The position numbers and the translations under genes were made by a program. Of a stretch of 64,000 nucleotides of DNA, positions 49,396-61,599 are shown piece by piece. Source of the DNA: Casuarius casuarius (taxonomy: Eukaryota > Chordata > Aves > Casuariiformes > Casuariidae); NCBI GenBank assembly GCA_003342895.1, contig PTFA01000191.1, positions 1,422,330-1,486,329 on the forward strand, read 5' to 3'. Every line of letters starts with the position of its first letter. Position 1 is the first letter of the stretch. The notes below the pieces were generated by a model, which worked only from the letters and a program-made list of their open reading frames with translations, was not told where the DNA came from and made no database searches.

Positions 49396-49412
49396 TTTTT
49401 TTTTTTTTTTTT
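49396..49412. repeat. Poly-T run (T17)
   Basis: Uninterrupted run of 17 T, followed a few bases later by a second shorter T run. The 167-codon plus-strand open frame at 49213-49716 reads through both tracts, giving a phenylalanine-rich stretch, so it depends on homopolymer length and is not credible as a gene. Confidence 0.9.
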
Positions 49413-51165
49413 AAGTCTTTTTTTTCCATTGGTTTACTATTTCACATTAGATAAAAAACCAACAAAGAAGCTGGTAAAGCCAGTAAACGTCCCGAATCTT
49501 GTGCTCTGCATGGTGCACAGCTCCCAGCTATGTGGGGGTCCTCAAACTCCACCAGCAGCTCCCACGCCATTGGCCTGGATGATACAACCGAGCTGCAGAG
49601 CACAAACGCTCTGGGCTGGTGTTGCATTTCTGCTCCTGCAGCTGGTGAGTTTGGCCAGCCAAAGCCACCGCGTGACTAACCTGCATGGCTGCTGCCAGCC
49701 GGCAGCTCAGGGTTGACACCCACTCTGCTGCTCGTCAGGGGAGGAGAAAGGGATGCATTAGGGTAAGGCGGAGGAAAATCCACATACTCTACGTGCACCG
49801 AATAGCACTGTAAAAATCCTCTCTTCCCTCTGCAAAAACCAGCACTGCGCATCACTGTGGCTTTCACCCGGTGCATCCCCCACACGAGCCACAGCAATGG
49901 TTTAACTGGCTTGGAAGGACCTGCTGCATCTGAAAGACAACAGCTTTGGTTCTCGCTGGATCTGCAGTGACAAAGAGGAACAGTCAGCAAGCATCCAAGG
50001 GGTTTTTGGAGAGGCAGGATTTAAGTAACTTTGATGAATATCTGGCAAAGGGAAGCCTTGGCACAGAGTATGGGTTCAGCGTTGTTCCAGCTCTCTGTAA
50101 TTGGAAATGCTATGCAAAAAATAAAATATGTCAACAGTTCCCTCTGCCTGCCTAGCGTCTTGAAGGGCCAGTGGATCATTATGCTGCAGCCTTGCAACTT
50201 AAAAGAATTACAACCCCAGCGGTTATTAGGAGAGCAGCCGGTTCAAAAAGCTGCTACGGGTAAACCTGTCAGAGCTCATGAGCAAACAGAACGTGAGCAC
50301 AGATGCTGTAGCGAAGGAGGAAATCAATTGCTTTTTCTCCAAAATAAAAGGAAGAGTTTTGCTCAGGGCAATGTGGAATATAAGTGTGCAACTGTTCCGC
50401 ATTAGCTGCAGCATTCTTCTTTTTACCACCCAATTTTCCCTTTTATTCTATGGCAAACAGTTGAGGTTCTCTATTGCACATTGGGGGTATCCAAACTGGA
50501 AATCATTAAAATATAGATTTCCTTTATAGTGGACCTTCTGTGAGTGGAAGGAAAGATTGCCACAGCTTCCTGAGTATATGATTTAATGATGTGTTCTGCA
50601 TTTTCTTAATTTTCCACATTTTAAAGGCCTCTGTTCTCTATTTGGTGGAGGAGGGATCTTTCAGGAGGCACAGCAGAGAGATTTGATAAAAACCTAAAAT
50701 CCAGAATGCCCACAAACAGCACTTAGATAGATGCAGGGGAAAGAGGAGGCAATTTCTATCTGAGTCATTTATTTTCTCATAAATGTAAAAATTCTGTGAA
50801 CAACAGTCATAGCAAAACCTTTAACAAGGTGCTTTGCTTGAGATGACTTGATGTTTAAACAAAATCCAGTGCTAAAAGGTGGCCTCACATTCAGTCCCTA
50901 AACATCCTTGTTTAAGTGCTGTTTGTCCTCACAAAACCATTCTGATTAAGGTCCATGGAGATCAGAAGAAGACATCTCCTTCAGTGTGGCCCAGGAAAGG
51001 AATTCTAACGTTAGGCAATGTTTTGGGCAGGTGGGGCTGTAGCAGTGACCAGTTAGCCAAATAGTCACCTCAAATTCAGTTATTTTCCACCCAACTGTTC
51101 TGGTTTGGGTTCTGCATTATTTAGCTGGGAGACTTTGATGCGGAGGTTTTTTTTCAGTAGTTTGC

Positions 51166-51178
51166 TTTTTTTTTTTTT
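51166..51178. repeat. Poly-T run (T13) followed by CAG
   Basis: A run of 13 T followed by CAG resembles a splice acceptor, but the downstream sequence shows no exon-like frame with a donor. Treated as a slippage tract. Confidence 0.8.
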
Positions 51179-52769
51179 CAGACTTTGCTTTGACAATTTT
51201 GATGCAAATGCTTCATGCATGAAACAACTCCAGGTTCGCAGGCAGTGGCAAGCAGCAGTAGCCACAGTTTGCAAGCAGAGATACAGTTTGAACACATAAC
51301 ATTATTCCCAGGCTTTACTCTCTAAAAGAAACGCTGACTTACACTATACAGGCCCATCATGAAGCTAAAGGGTTAGAAATACGGTGTGGATTTGCATTTC
51401 AGTTTGAGCTGAAAGCTTGGTAGTTGTTTCTTTTTTTTGTGAAAACAAATAGTTGAAAAATATGAAGGGGAAAAAAGTGCTATCATTTAAAAATATATAT
51501 ATAATCCAGGAATAAGCTGTGCAGAACGCATGTCTGTTCTGTATAACTTATATTTATATGCATGGCAGAATGAAATCATCACTTAAAATAAAGTCAAATG
51601 CCCATTTTTCAGATTTAATTAAGACATCATTTTGATGGAGCCTAAGCTAACATAAACAAGCCAAGAAAGGCAGTATGAAGAATGAACTGAACATAAAACC
51701 TGGAGCTCCTTTGTTGCGTGACTGAAGCTGAACAGCATAAGTGTCTTACCTTGAGTTACAAGTGTTTTCTGCTGTGATTAAATGTAAGAAAGGTAAATAT
51801 GAAAAGCTATTTCTAAAAATAACTGGTGGAATGAACTCTAGAAGCCTTGTTCCCATGCTTTTATCTCTCTTGGCTTCAGAGGGCTTTACCCTGAATGCGA
51901 AGCATCCTCAAAGTCAAACAGTTTGATGCATCTAGGTTGTGTATGTAGGCAGGAAAGGTCCAGAAAGCAAGGACACTCATTTCATCCATGGTAAGGGAGA
52001 CCTAAAATATATTTATTTGAATTTATAGAAATAACATATAGGGAAACCATGCAAAGCTCTTTCCTTCTCCTGACTGCGGCATTAAAAGGCAGTTTTCTCT
52101 GACTACCAGCTAAATCCTCCTCTGCCCCTCTCTGGGGAAGCACCAGGTCCTGGACGGTAAAGAGGAAGGGCTGATTTCATCTAAGCGCCTGGTTCCTGCC
52201 TCTCTCCCTTCCTCCATTCAGATCCCCAGGCACCGGTGCTGCGTTCTGCCCTAGCTTCCCCCACCACTCACTTCTTCATAGCTGGGGAGCCAGGCAATGA
52301 GGGAGATGCCCCCTCTTCATTCCCCTGGTTCCACACATCCCAGGGAGGGACACCTGAGAGATCAGGACTTCATCAGTTCTTCATCAGTTTTTACCAGTTC
52401 CCCCAGCTTAGTCCAGGAACAAACATTCCTGCAATTGCAGGTCTGGCTCGGGTTCCCACAACTCAACAAAGATCTTTAAAAATGGGAGCAGGTTCAAAAC
52501 GGGGCCCAAAGAATACACTTTCAGGAATGTGCTTCCTGGTGGAAGGTTTGTCCGTTTCATTTATCAAAGGGAAACCTAAGAGATGGTGAAATCACAGTCT
52601 AAGGGTCCTCCAAGAAGAGGAGCAATTTGGTAAGGTGTGTGGAGGGGTATCTTCAGCTAAGCAGGAGGCAGGATCAGAAAACCACTTACACCAGCTGCTT
52701 CACTAGTCAGTGGGACAATTAACAGGTATCGTGGTAGGGTGAGCAGTACTAAAATCACATTATTACTAG

Positions 52770-52782
52770 AAAAAAAAAAAAA
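52770..52782. repeat. Poly-A run (A13)
   Basis: Uninterrupted run of 13 A. No retroposed body with target-site duplications was recognised next to it. Confidence 0.85.
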
Positions 52783-52954
52783 CCAACCAGACATGGTGTG
52801 GCAGATGTAACATCTCCAAGCTTCTGGACACCCACAAATCAAGTGAGTACTTGAATATTTTGCGCTGTGTAAGCTTTCGTCCAAAGCAAAATTGCACTAA
52901 GCTGTCATCCAGGACAAAGATTTTTAGATCACACTTTTTCCTCTCATATTCACT

Positions 52955-53040
52955 GGCAGATCAGGCCCTGAGCTAAACCAGGGTGGTTCACTGAATACTG
53001 ACTCTTATAGATCTGTGCTAATGTACAGCTAAAGGCTTGG
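52955..53040 (+). repeat. Palindromic amniote repeat (third copy)
   Basis: In order: 'ggcagatcaggccctgagct' (compare 'gggccagatcctcagct'), 'aaaccagggtggttcactga' (compare 'gtaaatcagcgtagctccattga'), then 'atagatctgtgctaatgtac' and 'agctaaagg' (compare 'gctgatttacaccagctgagg'). It has the same overall shape as the copies at 41.0 and 41.7 kb, but is more decayed. Confidence 0.5.
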
Positions 53041-54137
53041 CTCAAGGTATGCAAAGGCTGTGAACCACCTTTCCTTATTTGGTTCCTCCCCCATATCAGC
53101 TCTGGTAAAGGATGAAGGTAGTAAACAAACGAGTAGCTATTAAAGAGGGCTCTTTGGTTCCCTCACATGGGCTGATGTGAAGAATAAGAGATATTTATGT
53201 GAAAGAATCCTACATAATAAGGAATATGCTGTACTGTTGCACAGTCCCAGACCTTTGTCTTCTACAGTTCCCACCAGCTTGATCTTTAGTTGAAAAAAAG
53301 TGAGGGGAGACGTTCAGAGCATGCCGAATTTCATCTTGAATCTGGTGAAAATCAATTTTATTTTGTCCAGAATTTGAAATCCAGGGAATTCCATCTGGCT
53401 TTGCTCATTCTTGTTCCTTTGCTCACTCCTGGGCACCCCACCCAAGGCAGGCTTCACCGACGGCTCGTGAAATAGGCAGGACACCTTCGTTGGAGGTGTT
53501 AGGGCAGATTTTTGCTCCTGGTGGCTGGAAATGATTTGTGACAACTTTGATTACACATGGCTACCATACACTTAAACTATTTCCAAAGTACTAAAATTAC
53601 TGCCAGGCATGGGACCCTTTCCTTCATTTTCAGAAATGGCTGTCATAAATAATCTGGGCCTTGTGTAATGTAATTCACAGGTTAGCTACCAAGAGCTCCT
53701 GTGCACTGCAAAACTGCTAGATAAGTCAGGTTACTGGTAAACAAATGAGACAAAGCAGGAATTCAGGTCATGTAGAGGTATAATTGTTTTCCTGCTTTTG
53801 GCTGTAATTGTCTTCTTCATTAATACCTACTGTTTCATCAAGAGGTTGGCTCTTCACCAGTTCCTCCCTCTCCTCACTGCTGCAAATGCTTCCTTTTGCC
53901 GCATAAACTAATTGCGTCGATCTTCTGCAGCAACTTCATACCTTTCTCCCCAGTCACCTCTCACTAGTCTTTCACACTGGCAGTGGGAGCGCGTCCCAAA
54001 GAGATGCTTCTTCATAGGCAATAAAAATTATCTATCTGCATTAGTAGCTCTAAGGAGTCCCCTTCTTTGTAGGTGCAGTTGATTGATAACAAATTGAGTG
54101 CATAATTAGTTGTGCTGTCTCCAGGCTGCGGCTTACT

Positions 54138-54176
54138 GTTATATATATATATTTATATATATCCATATTATATATG
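54138..54176. repeat. (AT)n microsatellite
   Basis: About 39 bases of imperfect AT dinucleotide repeat, broken by TTTA and CC interruptions. Likely length-variable. Confidence 0.85.
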
Positions 54177-56249
54177 AATTAGCTAAAGTATATGAGAATA
54201 AAAGTGTTCATGTTTTGATTCAAATAAAGCTGCTAAGGATGAACGCAGTTCATGTAGCCTGCTCTCTCACCCAGGCTCCTAATTCGCTTTCATGGCTGGA
54301 AGAAGAGATTCCTACACTGGGCATAAGCAACTCCCAGTCCAGCCTGGGACACAAAAAGCACAAAGAAACTAAAAAATAGCTTCATTAACTTGATAGAAAA
54401 ATAGCTGTGTATGTAACTACTGCAATCTCTAGACAGCTCTGACCTGCAGTTTCTGGTTGCATCTATTGAAATAGGGTGGTATTTCATCACTCATGTTCCC
54501 TTGTGAAGCTCCATCTGGCTAGAAAAAAAAAAAAACCCACAGCTGCTTTCCTCTCCTGATGTGAGAAAATGAGGCGAGAGCATGCTGTCTAAAATCTTCC
54601 TAAACCATATACAGGAAAGATGACTACTAAACTATTTTGTGATGACTTACGAACTGAGCCACAAGCTGAGCAAAATGATGACTCACAGCTGAAGCAGCAG
54701 CCCGATGACTGAGAAGGCAAGCAGGCACTTACACCCACGGGGAACTGATATCCAAGAGCTCAAGGGGATGGGTCCAGGCAGCCCCCGGAGGCCAGGCAAC
54801 ATTTCCTAGAATAATATATACAGGCCCTGAAGCAAGGTAGTGGCATCTGCTCAGCCTGACCACAGCCTCTCTTACGCCTTGCCTCTCACATGTTTCCCTG
54901 ATATGTTCAGAGCTAATTTTGGGACAAATCTTGTAGACCGTAGGATGGACACATAGAATCTATCAAAAAAAAAAAATCTAACTGTTGCTTCCTGCACCAC
55001 CTCCATCTTTTCAGTGTGATTTTCTGTTCCCTTTCTAGCGGTGATTATGCCACGCATGGGGGCGGTTAAGGCCACATCCTAAACTCTTATCTTATAACTC
55101 ATGCCGAAGAACTATGGATTTTCAGATCTGGTGATGTGTGCTCTGGTTTCCACTAGTGTCTTTCCAGCTGAGGCTCTTCCTTTGCAAATGAAAGTGCTGG
55201 TGCTGACAATGGACTGTGAACTTCAAGCTGGGCCTTTCCATCTGCTTGAATGAGTCAGAAAACAAGATACTGCTTCAGAAGGAGTCAGTGATTCGTTAAA
55301 ATTGACATTTTTTTCAAGGTAAAGGCTTAGTTTCAATGCTTTCTCTGCCACAAACAACTTCTGAAAATAAAAACGTTGGTGTTATCAAAGCAGTTTATTT
55401 CATCACTTTCAAAAAACACCTTTTAGTTTCCAATTATTTTCATTTTTTAGATGTAAGGTAATTACAGAAGTTAAAATAATAAGAAAATTCTGAGGTGGGA
55501 GAACATTTTAAACTGATCAAAACAAAGCGGTTTGAATGACCTGGAGCAATTACACACCAAAATTTTGGGAGTGCAAGATATTTGGATATCACCTTTTTAT
55601 TCCAGTTCAGGACAGCAGTAACTTTTTAATATTCAAATGTTACTTGTACAACGGAAAATACATTTTCTGCCTTGTGTAAATAGGATATAAATAAGTGGCC
55701 TTTATGGCCAAAGGGCTGAGCCCTGGGTGTTCAGTGGGAACTGGTACATCCTCCATACCATCTATAATTTCACCCTGTGTTCTCACCCTGCATATGACAG
55801 AATTATGCTACGCATCCAGCTTTTTCCTACTGTTTCTTAACTCCCGGGGCCCTGCCTGGGTCATACATTGCAGTTCTGCTGAGATGCAAGCACAGTAGCT
55901 TGTATAACCCTTCCCTTTGCACACAAGAAGCCTTGCAGAAATGGCAAAAACAGTCCTTCGCCTTCCAAACATGTGTTCCTATTTAATAAAACCTTATAGA
56001 AGCTAGACGGGCTGCAGTGCAGTCTGTGCAGAGTTTGGGCAGGTAGTGGAGACTGTCACGTAAAGAACTACCTCCCCCCCTGCCCCGTCCCGTTAAATAA
56101 AATTAAAAAAAACCCAAGACTGCAATAAAACTAACAGCAACTTATTTTATGAAGTGTGAACCAATAAACCAGTGCCATTAGCTTATACAAGTTACTTCTC
56201 CTATAGAAGCTAATGGAGTGCAATTAATATAGTTTTTTTTCCCAGTCCT

Positions 56250-56360
56250 CAAGTGTTATTTCAATGCATTTGAAATTTATGCAAATGCTGGACAAACCTT
56301 GTCCTCAATTACAGACAAATTGTTCCAGTGAAATTAATTGATGGGAAAACTGGAGATGCA
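56250..56360. promoter_or_regulatory. Candidate regulatory block with perfect octamer
   Basis: A perfect octamer word ATGCAAAT (56279-56286) lies between TCAATGCATTTGAAATT and several ATTA/AATT-containing words (AATTAATTG at 56332-56340), followed by ACAATAATGG (SOX-like) near 56361. The complex, non-repetitive AT-rich texture is similar to conserved non-coding elements. Not tested for conservation. Confidence 0.25.
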
Positions 56361-56530
56361 CAATAATGGCAAAGCCTATCTAAAGCCCATTGGAAGTCAA
56401 AAAGAAAACCCAGTGGGGTATTCTTAGCAGGTTATGAATCAGACTGATAGAGATATACCAGGCTAGGTACGTGTCATGCCATGATCTATCACATGGTCCC
56501 CCTCCCCAACTGCATCTGGGGAGTAACGCT

Positions 56531-56648
56531 AAATTCAAAGACTTTCAGACCAAAAGAGACCCTCCTGGTCCTCTTCTAACTAGCAGAAGTCAGAGCCACA
56601 CTTAGCTTCTGCACGAGGCCTATTGCTTCTTGACTGGAGCATGTCTGT
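56531..56648 (-). mobile_element. CR1 3' end, minus strand
   Basis: On the plus strand the order is 'aaattcaaagactttcagac', 'caaaagagaccctcctggtc', 'ctcttctaactagcagaagt' and a later 'aggcctattgcttcttgact' with 'ggagcatgtct'. This parallels the reversed CR1-type terminus reading 'atagattttaagaccagaagggaccattatgatcatctagtctgacc ... gagcccaataacttgtgtttgactagagcat'. It is a minus-strand element and therefore starts with its 3' end on the left. Confidence 0.65.
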
Positions 56649-56687
56649 GGTTCGTAGTGCATAGGCACAACTCGGCTTGATCAGATC

Positions 56688-56800
56688 TCTGGCCCATCCA
56701 GATAAATACCTGTTCTCTGACAACAGCCTGCTGCAAAACATTTTCAAGAAGTCCTCAGTGATCTGCTATGGAAAGATTTCCCTTTAGACGAAAATGCCTT
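56688..56800 (-). mobile_element. Second CR1-type 3' end, minus strand
   Basis: On the plus strand: 'atctctggcccatccagata' and 'aatacctgttctctgacaac' (compare 'ggtccatctagcccagtatcctgtctccgacagtggcc'), then 'cattttcaagaagtcctcag' with 'gatttccctttagac' (compare 'gcaagaaaccccgtagtgg ... ttcctt'). A different CR1 subfamily terminus from the one 40 bases to its left, so two adjacent or nested insertions. Confidence 0.6.
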
Positions 56801-57767
56801 ATAAATCCCCATTGGTTCTGAACTGACTTATGCTTGGAGGCAATGGAGAGCAATAAATCCCTAATAAACAAACACCTTTACAAAACTTTTACTGCAATAC
56901 AGATGCCTTCACAGCCTGTTTGACTGTCACCTCCACAATAAAGTTTTACTTGGTTATTGAATGATGATACCTTGCGGCAGGAAGTTCCACAGGTTAAATA
57001 CGTTATTGAAGTACATATACCTACATGCATGGTGCGTATGCGTACGTCAGTATTTTGTCTCCTCTCTTACTGCCCTGTAGACCCACCTCTTTCCTAGGTG
57101 CCCTGTGGCACTTCCCTGCCTATGGTCAGGCTGCTGCAGCAGAGCCCCAGGCATAGGCGTCCCTCTACCTCAGCTCCTCTGGCTGCGCTGCTGTAATTTG
57201 TTCCTGCCACAGCCGTAGTAGGAACCACTGGATTTCACCCTTCCAACTGCCAGCACACACACATCGCTGTTAAAACACGCGTAAGTAATATCCTGTCTGG
57301 CACGAAAGCAGAGCTGCAACGTAGCAGCTATCACATGAGCTTATCATCCGGGAGCACGGCTGCTCTACCCATCATTCAGCAAAATGAGAGGGCTGTGGAG
57401 GGAAAGAAGAAAAAGGGGGTGGTATTTGACAAGCTAAGAATATCCTGCAGCAATTGCAAATGAACCTCAGTTCAAATACAGTGTGGCTTGCTGCACTGGG
57501 GTAAATGCCAAGACACCCCTATGAATTCACAGCACATGTGCCTTTCATCACATGCCCTCACTTATCTGTGTTTATTTTTCAGCACATCTCTAACAGCAAA
57601 CAGTATTTTTTGTAGGATACAGTGTGGCCATCAGTGTGTTTCATATTAATGGTCTTGTTCGGGAAAAAAGAAAGGACTTGATCTAAGTCCTTCTAATAGT
57701 CTGTCTAAATATCAAATATTAACCAGCAATATAAATCTCTGTAAGTGGAACAGCAGCATCTTACTGC

Positions 57768-57780
57768 TTTTTTTTTTTTT
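57768..57780. repeat. Poly-T run (T13)
   Basis: Run of 13 T followed by GCCCCCAG, resembling a polypyrimidine tract plus acceptor. The downstream 63-codon frame has no recognisable content, so no exon is called. Confidence 0.8.
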
Positions 57781-59646
57781 GCCCCCAGTTCTGGTTCCGT
57801 TGTCATCCACTAACATATTTTATTTTTTCCCAGCGTATTTTTCCAGTACTAAAAAATTCTGCTTTTTTAAGTCCTACCTAGAAAATTTTTGGTTACATCA
57901 TTTGCACAAATATGTTGTTGTTAACATTGAAAAACCTCTTTGCTTGCAGTTGTATATTTTATTTGGCTAAAAATGTGCTCATGTCTAATACATCACATGT
58001 CCTCTGGTGATACTATTTAAGCTAGAAATTCCAAAACTCACAAATACCGAATAGCCAAATGTTCCAAAGCTGTACTCGTATACTAAACATGTAATATATC
58101 TCCTCCTTCTCCAAACAGAAATAGATTTCTCTCTGATTTGTTTGATAAATTTGACCCAAGATTTCCATTTGGAGTTATTGGAGTTCCTACTGTTTTTCTG
58201 TGTGTTGGTGGGCCAAGCCCTAATCACCCAAATCTCCCAAGGAGGCCATAAATTACAGCAATGAGATGGTGCTTTGTATTCTTTCTGCTACAGAATAAGG
58301 TGAACTCGCAGCAGCGTATTTTGACAGGCATGAATTTAATTCATTGTTTTATGACAGATGGGAAAAGTGTACATGCTCATAGTAGAGATTTACGATCATT
58401 TGGGTCTGGAGGATTCTATAATTTGCAAGTAATGTGAAAACAGATGGATAGACAGACACCAAAGTGTAGGCTGACCTGTGTATTCTCACCACTGGTTACA
58501 AATGGGATCCATATGCCTGCAAGCCTCTCTCAGAGAGATCTTCATTAGCACAGACTTCCAGATTGCAAAACGCACAGCCCGTTTTTTGTTTCAAGAGCAA
58601 GTAACTGAGAAGTCACATTTCTGAAAACCTTTAATACTGTTGTTTTAAGTGTGAATACAAAGCCATAGGCACATCATATGTAATTTAGATTAGCTATTCA
58701 TATGGCAGCAATATTAAAAATAACCACCTTTTCCTTACTAATCTGCCTTCTTAGTGGCAACTTCAGTAGCTTAAGCTTTATCCAAATGAATCAAGGAAGG
58801 GTTTTAGCTGTTCAATATTTATCTCCATGGACATAACGAATATCCAGACTTATTCGGATAAATGTGTCATCTCCTGTGCTTTACATTTTTTAATGTATAT
58901 TGAGCAACATCTTTTTCCAGGCATAGCTCAGTTGTAAAATACTTTTTACACTTTTCTCTAACAAATGAAATAAGGATCACTAGGAAAAGCACATGCATTT
59001 GTAATCTTCTAGATTGGATGCTTATATTTACTTGCTAATAGGAGAAGGAGGAGGATACTTTTTGGTTGTGAATACTACTGATACTGGAACATTTACATTT
59101 TTTTTAACCAGTTAAAGAATGCAAAGTGCACAAAATGCATAGCAAAGATCTCATCTAGTGAGTCCTTTCAGATACAGCACCTGAGAAGATCTCCCAGGCT
59201 GAATGTATGACTATGCTTTTTCGTATTAGGAATTAATTTTTGTAAAATGACTTGTTTCATGATTCCTGTGGATAACAGGCTTTATCAATAGTCATCCCCG
59301 TACCCAAGGGCCAGGTATATGCATTCAGTAGTGGAATTTCAAATAGATCCAGAGAAAACATGCTGAAATTCTGTTAAACATGGACAGCTTCTTGTACTCT
59401 GTTATGCTACTCCTTGATGTAGAGGATTTTTCAGTACTGTTGCTAAAACAACATTAACCTGAACTTGTGCAGTCAGAAAAGTGGAAACATACCAAACTGC
59501 TGTGCAAGAATCAAACGGGTGGGAATTAAGGAGATAACTTTGCTGCAGACCCCCTTCCTTACAGCACACGTATTTAGCAGCTCAATCGAATCACAGTGAA
59601 TTATGGTGTGGGTTGGCATGGCAAGACCTGCGTGTTTTGGCCCAGG

Positions 59647-59703
59647 ATTTGTTTTTCTTTTTGTTTGTGCTTTGGTTTTTTTTGTTTGTTTTGCTTTTTG
59701 TTT
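59647..59703 (+). repeat. T/G-rich simple sequence (TTTG/TTTTTG units)
   Basis: About 57 bases of T runs punctuated by single G residues, with two C. Simple repeat. The minus-strand open frame through it (59473-59715) gives a lysine/glutamine-rich peptide that is only a translation of the repeat. Confidence 0.8.
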
Positions 59704-60642
59704 GACATGAAGCAAGTACCTTGCCCTCCATAATTCAGGTAGGAGACAGAAAAAGCCAGTGTTCTTTGGTTAACAATAATGTGCTTGACACGCCGAAAAG
59801 GGCGTTTATTACTCAGGTCAGAGCAGTGAAGTGTGTCTTGTTGGGCAGAGGCAGATCCTGCCGTCTCTCCTCCTGTTGATTAGTACCTAGCCCTGGAGAA
59901 GCTGGCTGGGGGGAAATGGCACAGCCTGCAGAGTCAGGAGCAACTTGCCACAGGCAACCGAGCCTTTTGGAAGCACCTGAGAAACAAATGACGTCTGAAG
60001 TCCCCTTGCTGACATGATGCACCGTTCTTAGAAGAGTGCTGGGCTTCTAAGATTTTTTCCTACCAATTTTATCTTTTACATGCATATGGAAAATCTAGTT
60101 TATTCAATCATGCTAAATTTCCACTTCTTTATAACATCTTCCTTTTCCGCTGGCCAAAATAGGACACTGACACAATTTACTGTTGCTAATAATTGGTACC
60201 GGTGTTTAGATTAGACATTGTAATTGGGTCTCCCTCATTCCACCTGTGCTTGGTGCCATATACACAGTAGCTGAATACAGAAATTGTGGGCTACCTCAGC
60301 CTAATATTCTCAAAACTAATGCTTGGAAATTAGAGCAAAAACCAAAGTGATCCTTTTTTGCAGGCTGGAAATTCTGAAGGTTTGGAAATATTGAAACATT
60401 TTATTTCAATCACATGAAGCTGTTTGGGGAAGATAAAGCAGCTTATTACAGTGAGAATACTTTCTTCAACAATGTCTAAATATCATTTTAGAATATGAAG
60501 TATTAAATGGGTGCCATTAAATGAGAAAAAAAAAAATTATAAAATAGAGAAAAATCCCACTCAAAACCTTTTCAGACTGAACTTCTTCCCATGAAGTATT
60601 TGCTTATAAGAAACTGCTTTTGCTGTGAGAAAACTGTGGTTG

Positions 60643-60666
60643 TTTTTTTTTTTTGGGGGGGGGGGG
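60643..60666 (+). repeat. T12-G12 homopolymer junction
   Basis: Exactly 12 T (60643-60654) directly followed by 12 G (60655-60666). Flanked by AAAACTGTGGTTG and AAGGGAGAAG. Unusual block structure; see findings. Confidence 0.95.
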
Positions 60667-61599
60667 AAGGGAGAAGATGCACTTTTTTTCTTTTTTTAAA
60701 AGACAGTCCTTGCCCCGAAACATTTACACTTGAAATGGCCAAGGCAGAACAAGAACAGCAGGAGGAGAGGAGGCAGAGTGTTTTAACTGAGGTCAGACAG
60801 AGGCAGAAAGACAACTCAGGTTGAGCCCCTGGCATGCACCCTGCCCACAAAGCACAGTGGTGTCTCCCCAGAGTTATTGCCTCCATTACCTTTTGACACA
60901 TCCCACCACCAGCCACAGTTCCACCTCACTGGAACTAAAATCTGCGGTCTGCCATCACGCACTAAGTCCTCTGGGCTGAAAATACTGCAGTATCAGCTCA
61001 TCCTTCCTTAGGCTTTTTTGGAGCAAAGTCTCCTGTGTCTGGTGCTGTGTCATACTCTTTTCTCTGGTATAAAGATCAGCGTTTAACTGCACCACATCTC
61101 AAATCATTCCCCTGCACATTAGTAGCTTATCCAGAGCCAGAAAAGCCTGTCAATAGCTCCATACACTCCTACCTGTCACTAAAGCTTTACACATTGGGAT
61201 AGTGTAACAGAGGTCTCTAGCAGCTACCACAGCTTTTATTTCTAGTAGATCCCCACAACTGTGTTAGCAATCTACACGGTGCTCAAGTTGTGGAAGCTTC
61301 AGTTGCCCCAGCTCTCCAATATCCTTCACACCTCCCCAGGTCCCATGACAGCACCCATGAGAGTAACAGCAGGACCTTGCACAAGCAGCCTTCGTTTGCG
61401 ATGCTCCAAAATCNCTGTTGACATCCTTAGTAGCACTGCAATGCCATGTGAAAAAACACTTCTATACCACCTTCAGAGTAAGAAAACCTCTCCACCCTGT
61501 CACCCTAACATTTTCCAAAAGACAATGAATTAGGACAGGAACAACACAGAACACTAATTCCTCGTTTCTTACCACACTTGAAGTCAGGCACTCCCAATT
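60667..61599. other. Unique non-coding stretch
   Basis: No gene recognised. One undetermined base at 61414. A 90-codon open frame (61261-61533) crosses the N and matches nothing known. The last part may include more CR1 body. Confidence 0.5.
61414..61414. other. Undetermined base (N)
   Basis: A single N in otherwise continuous sequence. Confidence 1.

Larger units (their letters stand above)
49413..52954. other. Unique non-coding stretch
   Basis: No supported gene. Includes T13 (51166-51178), a short (AT)n (51490-51504), A13 (52770-52782) and an 11-base-period duplication of ttcatcagtt (52369-52389). Open frames up to 124 codons match nothing known. Confidence 0.55.
53041..56530. other. Unique non-coding stretch
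   Basis: No gene recognised. Contains an AT microsatellite (54138-54176), A13 (54523-54535), A12 (54965-54976), a C-rich word near 56073-56090 and an octamer-bearing block (56250-56360). Open frames are below 90 codons. Confidence 0.55.
56801..60642. other. Unique non-coding stretch
   Basis: No supported gene. Contains T13 (57768-57780), a T/G-rich tract (59647-59703) and an A11 run (60526-60536). Open frames are below 81 codons apart from one at 60572-60916 (minus, 114 codons) that runs through the T12G12 tract. Confidence 0.55.

Noticed and set aside
49213..49716. 167-codon open frame, plus strand
   Set aside because: Runs through the C9, pyrimidine and poly-T tracts; its phenylalanine- and lysine-rich sequence is a translation of low-complexity DNA.
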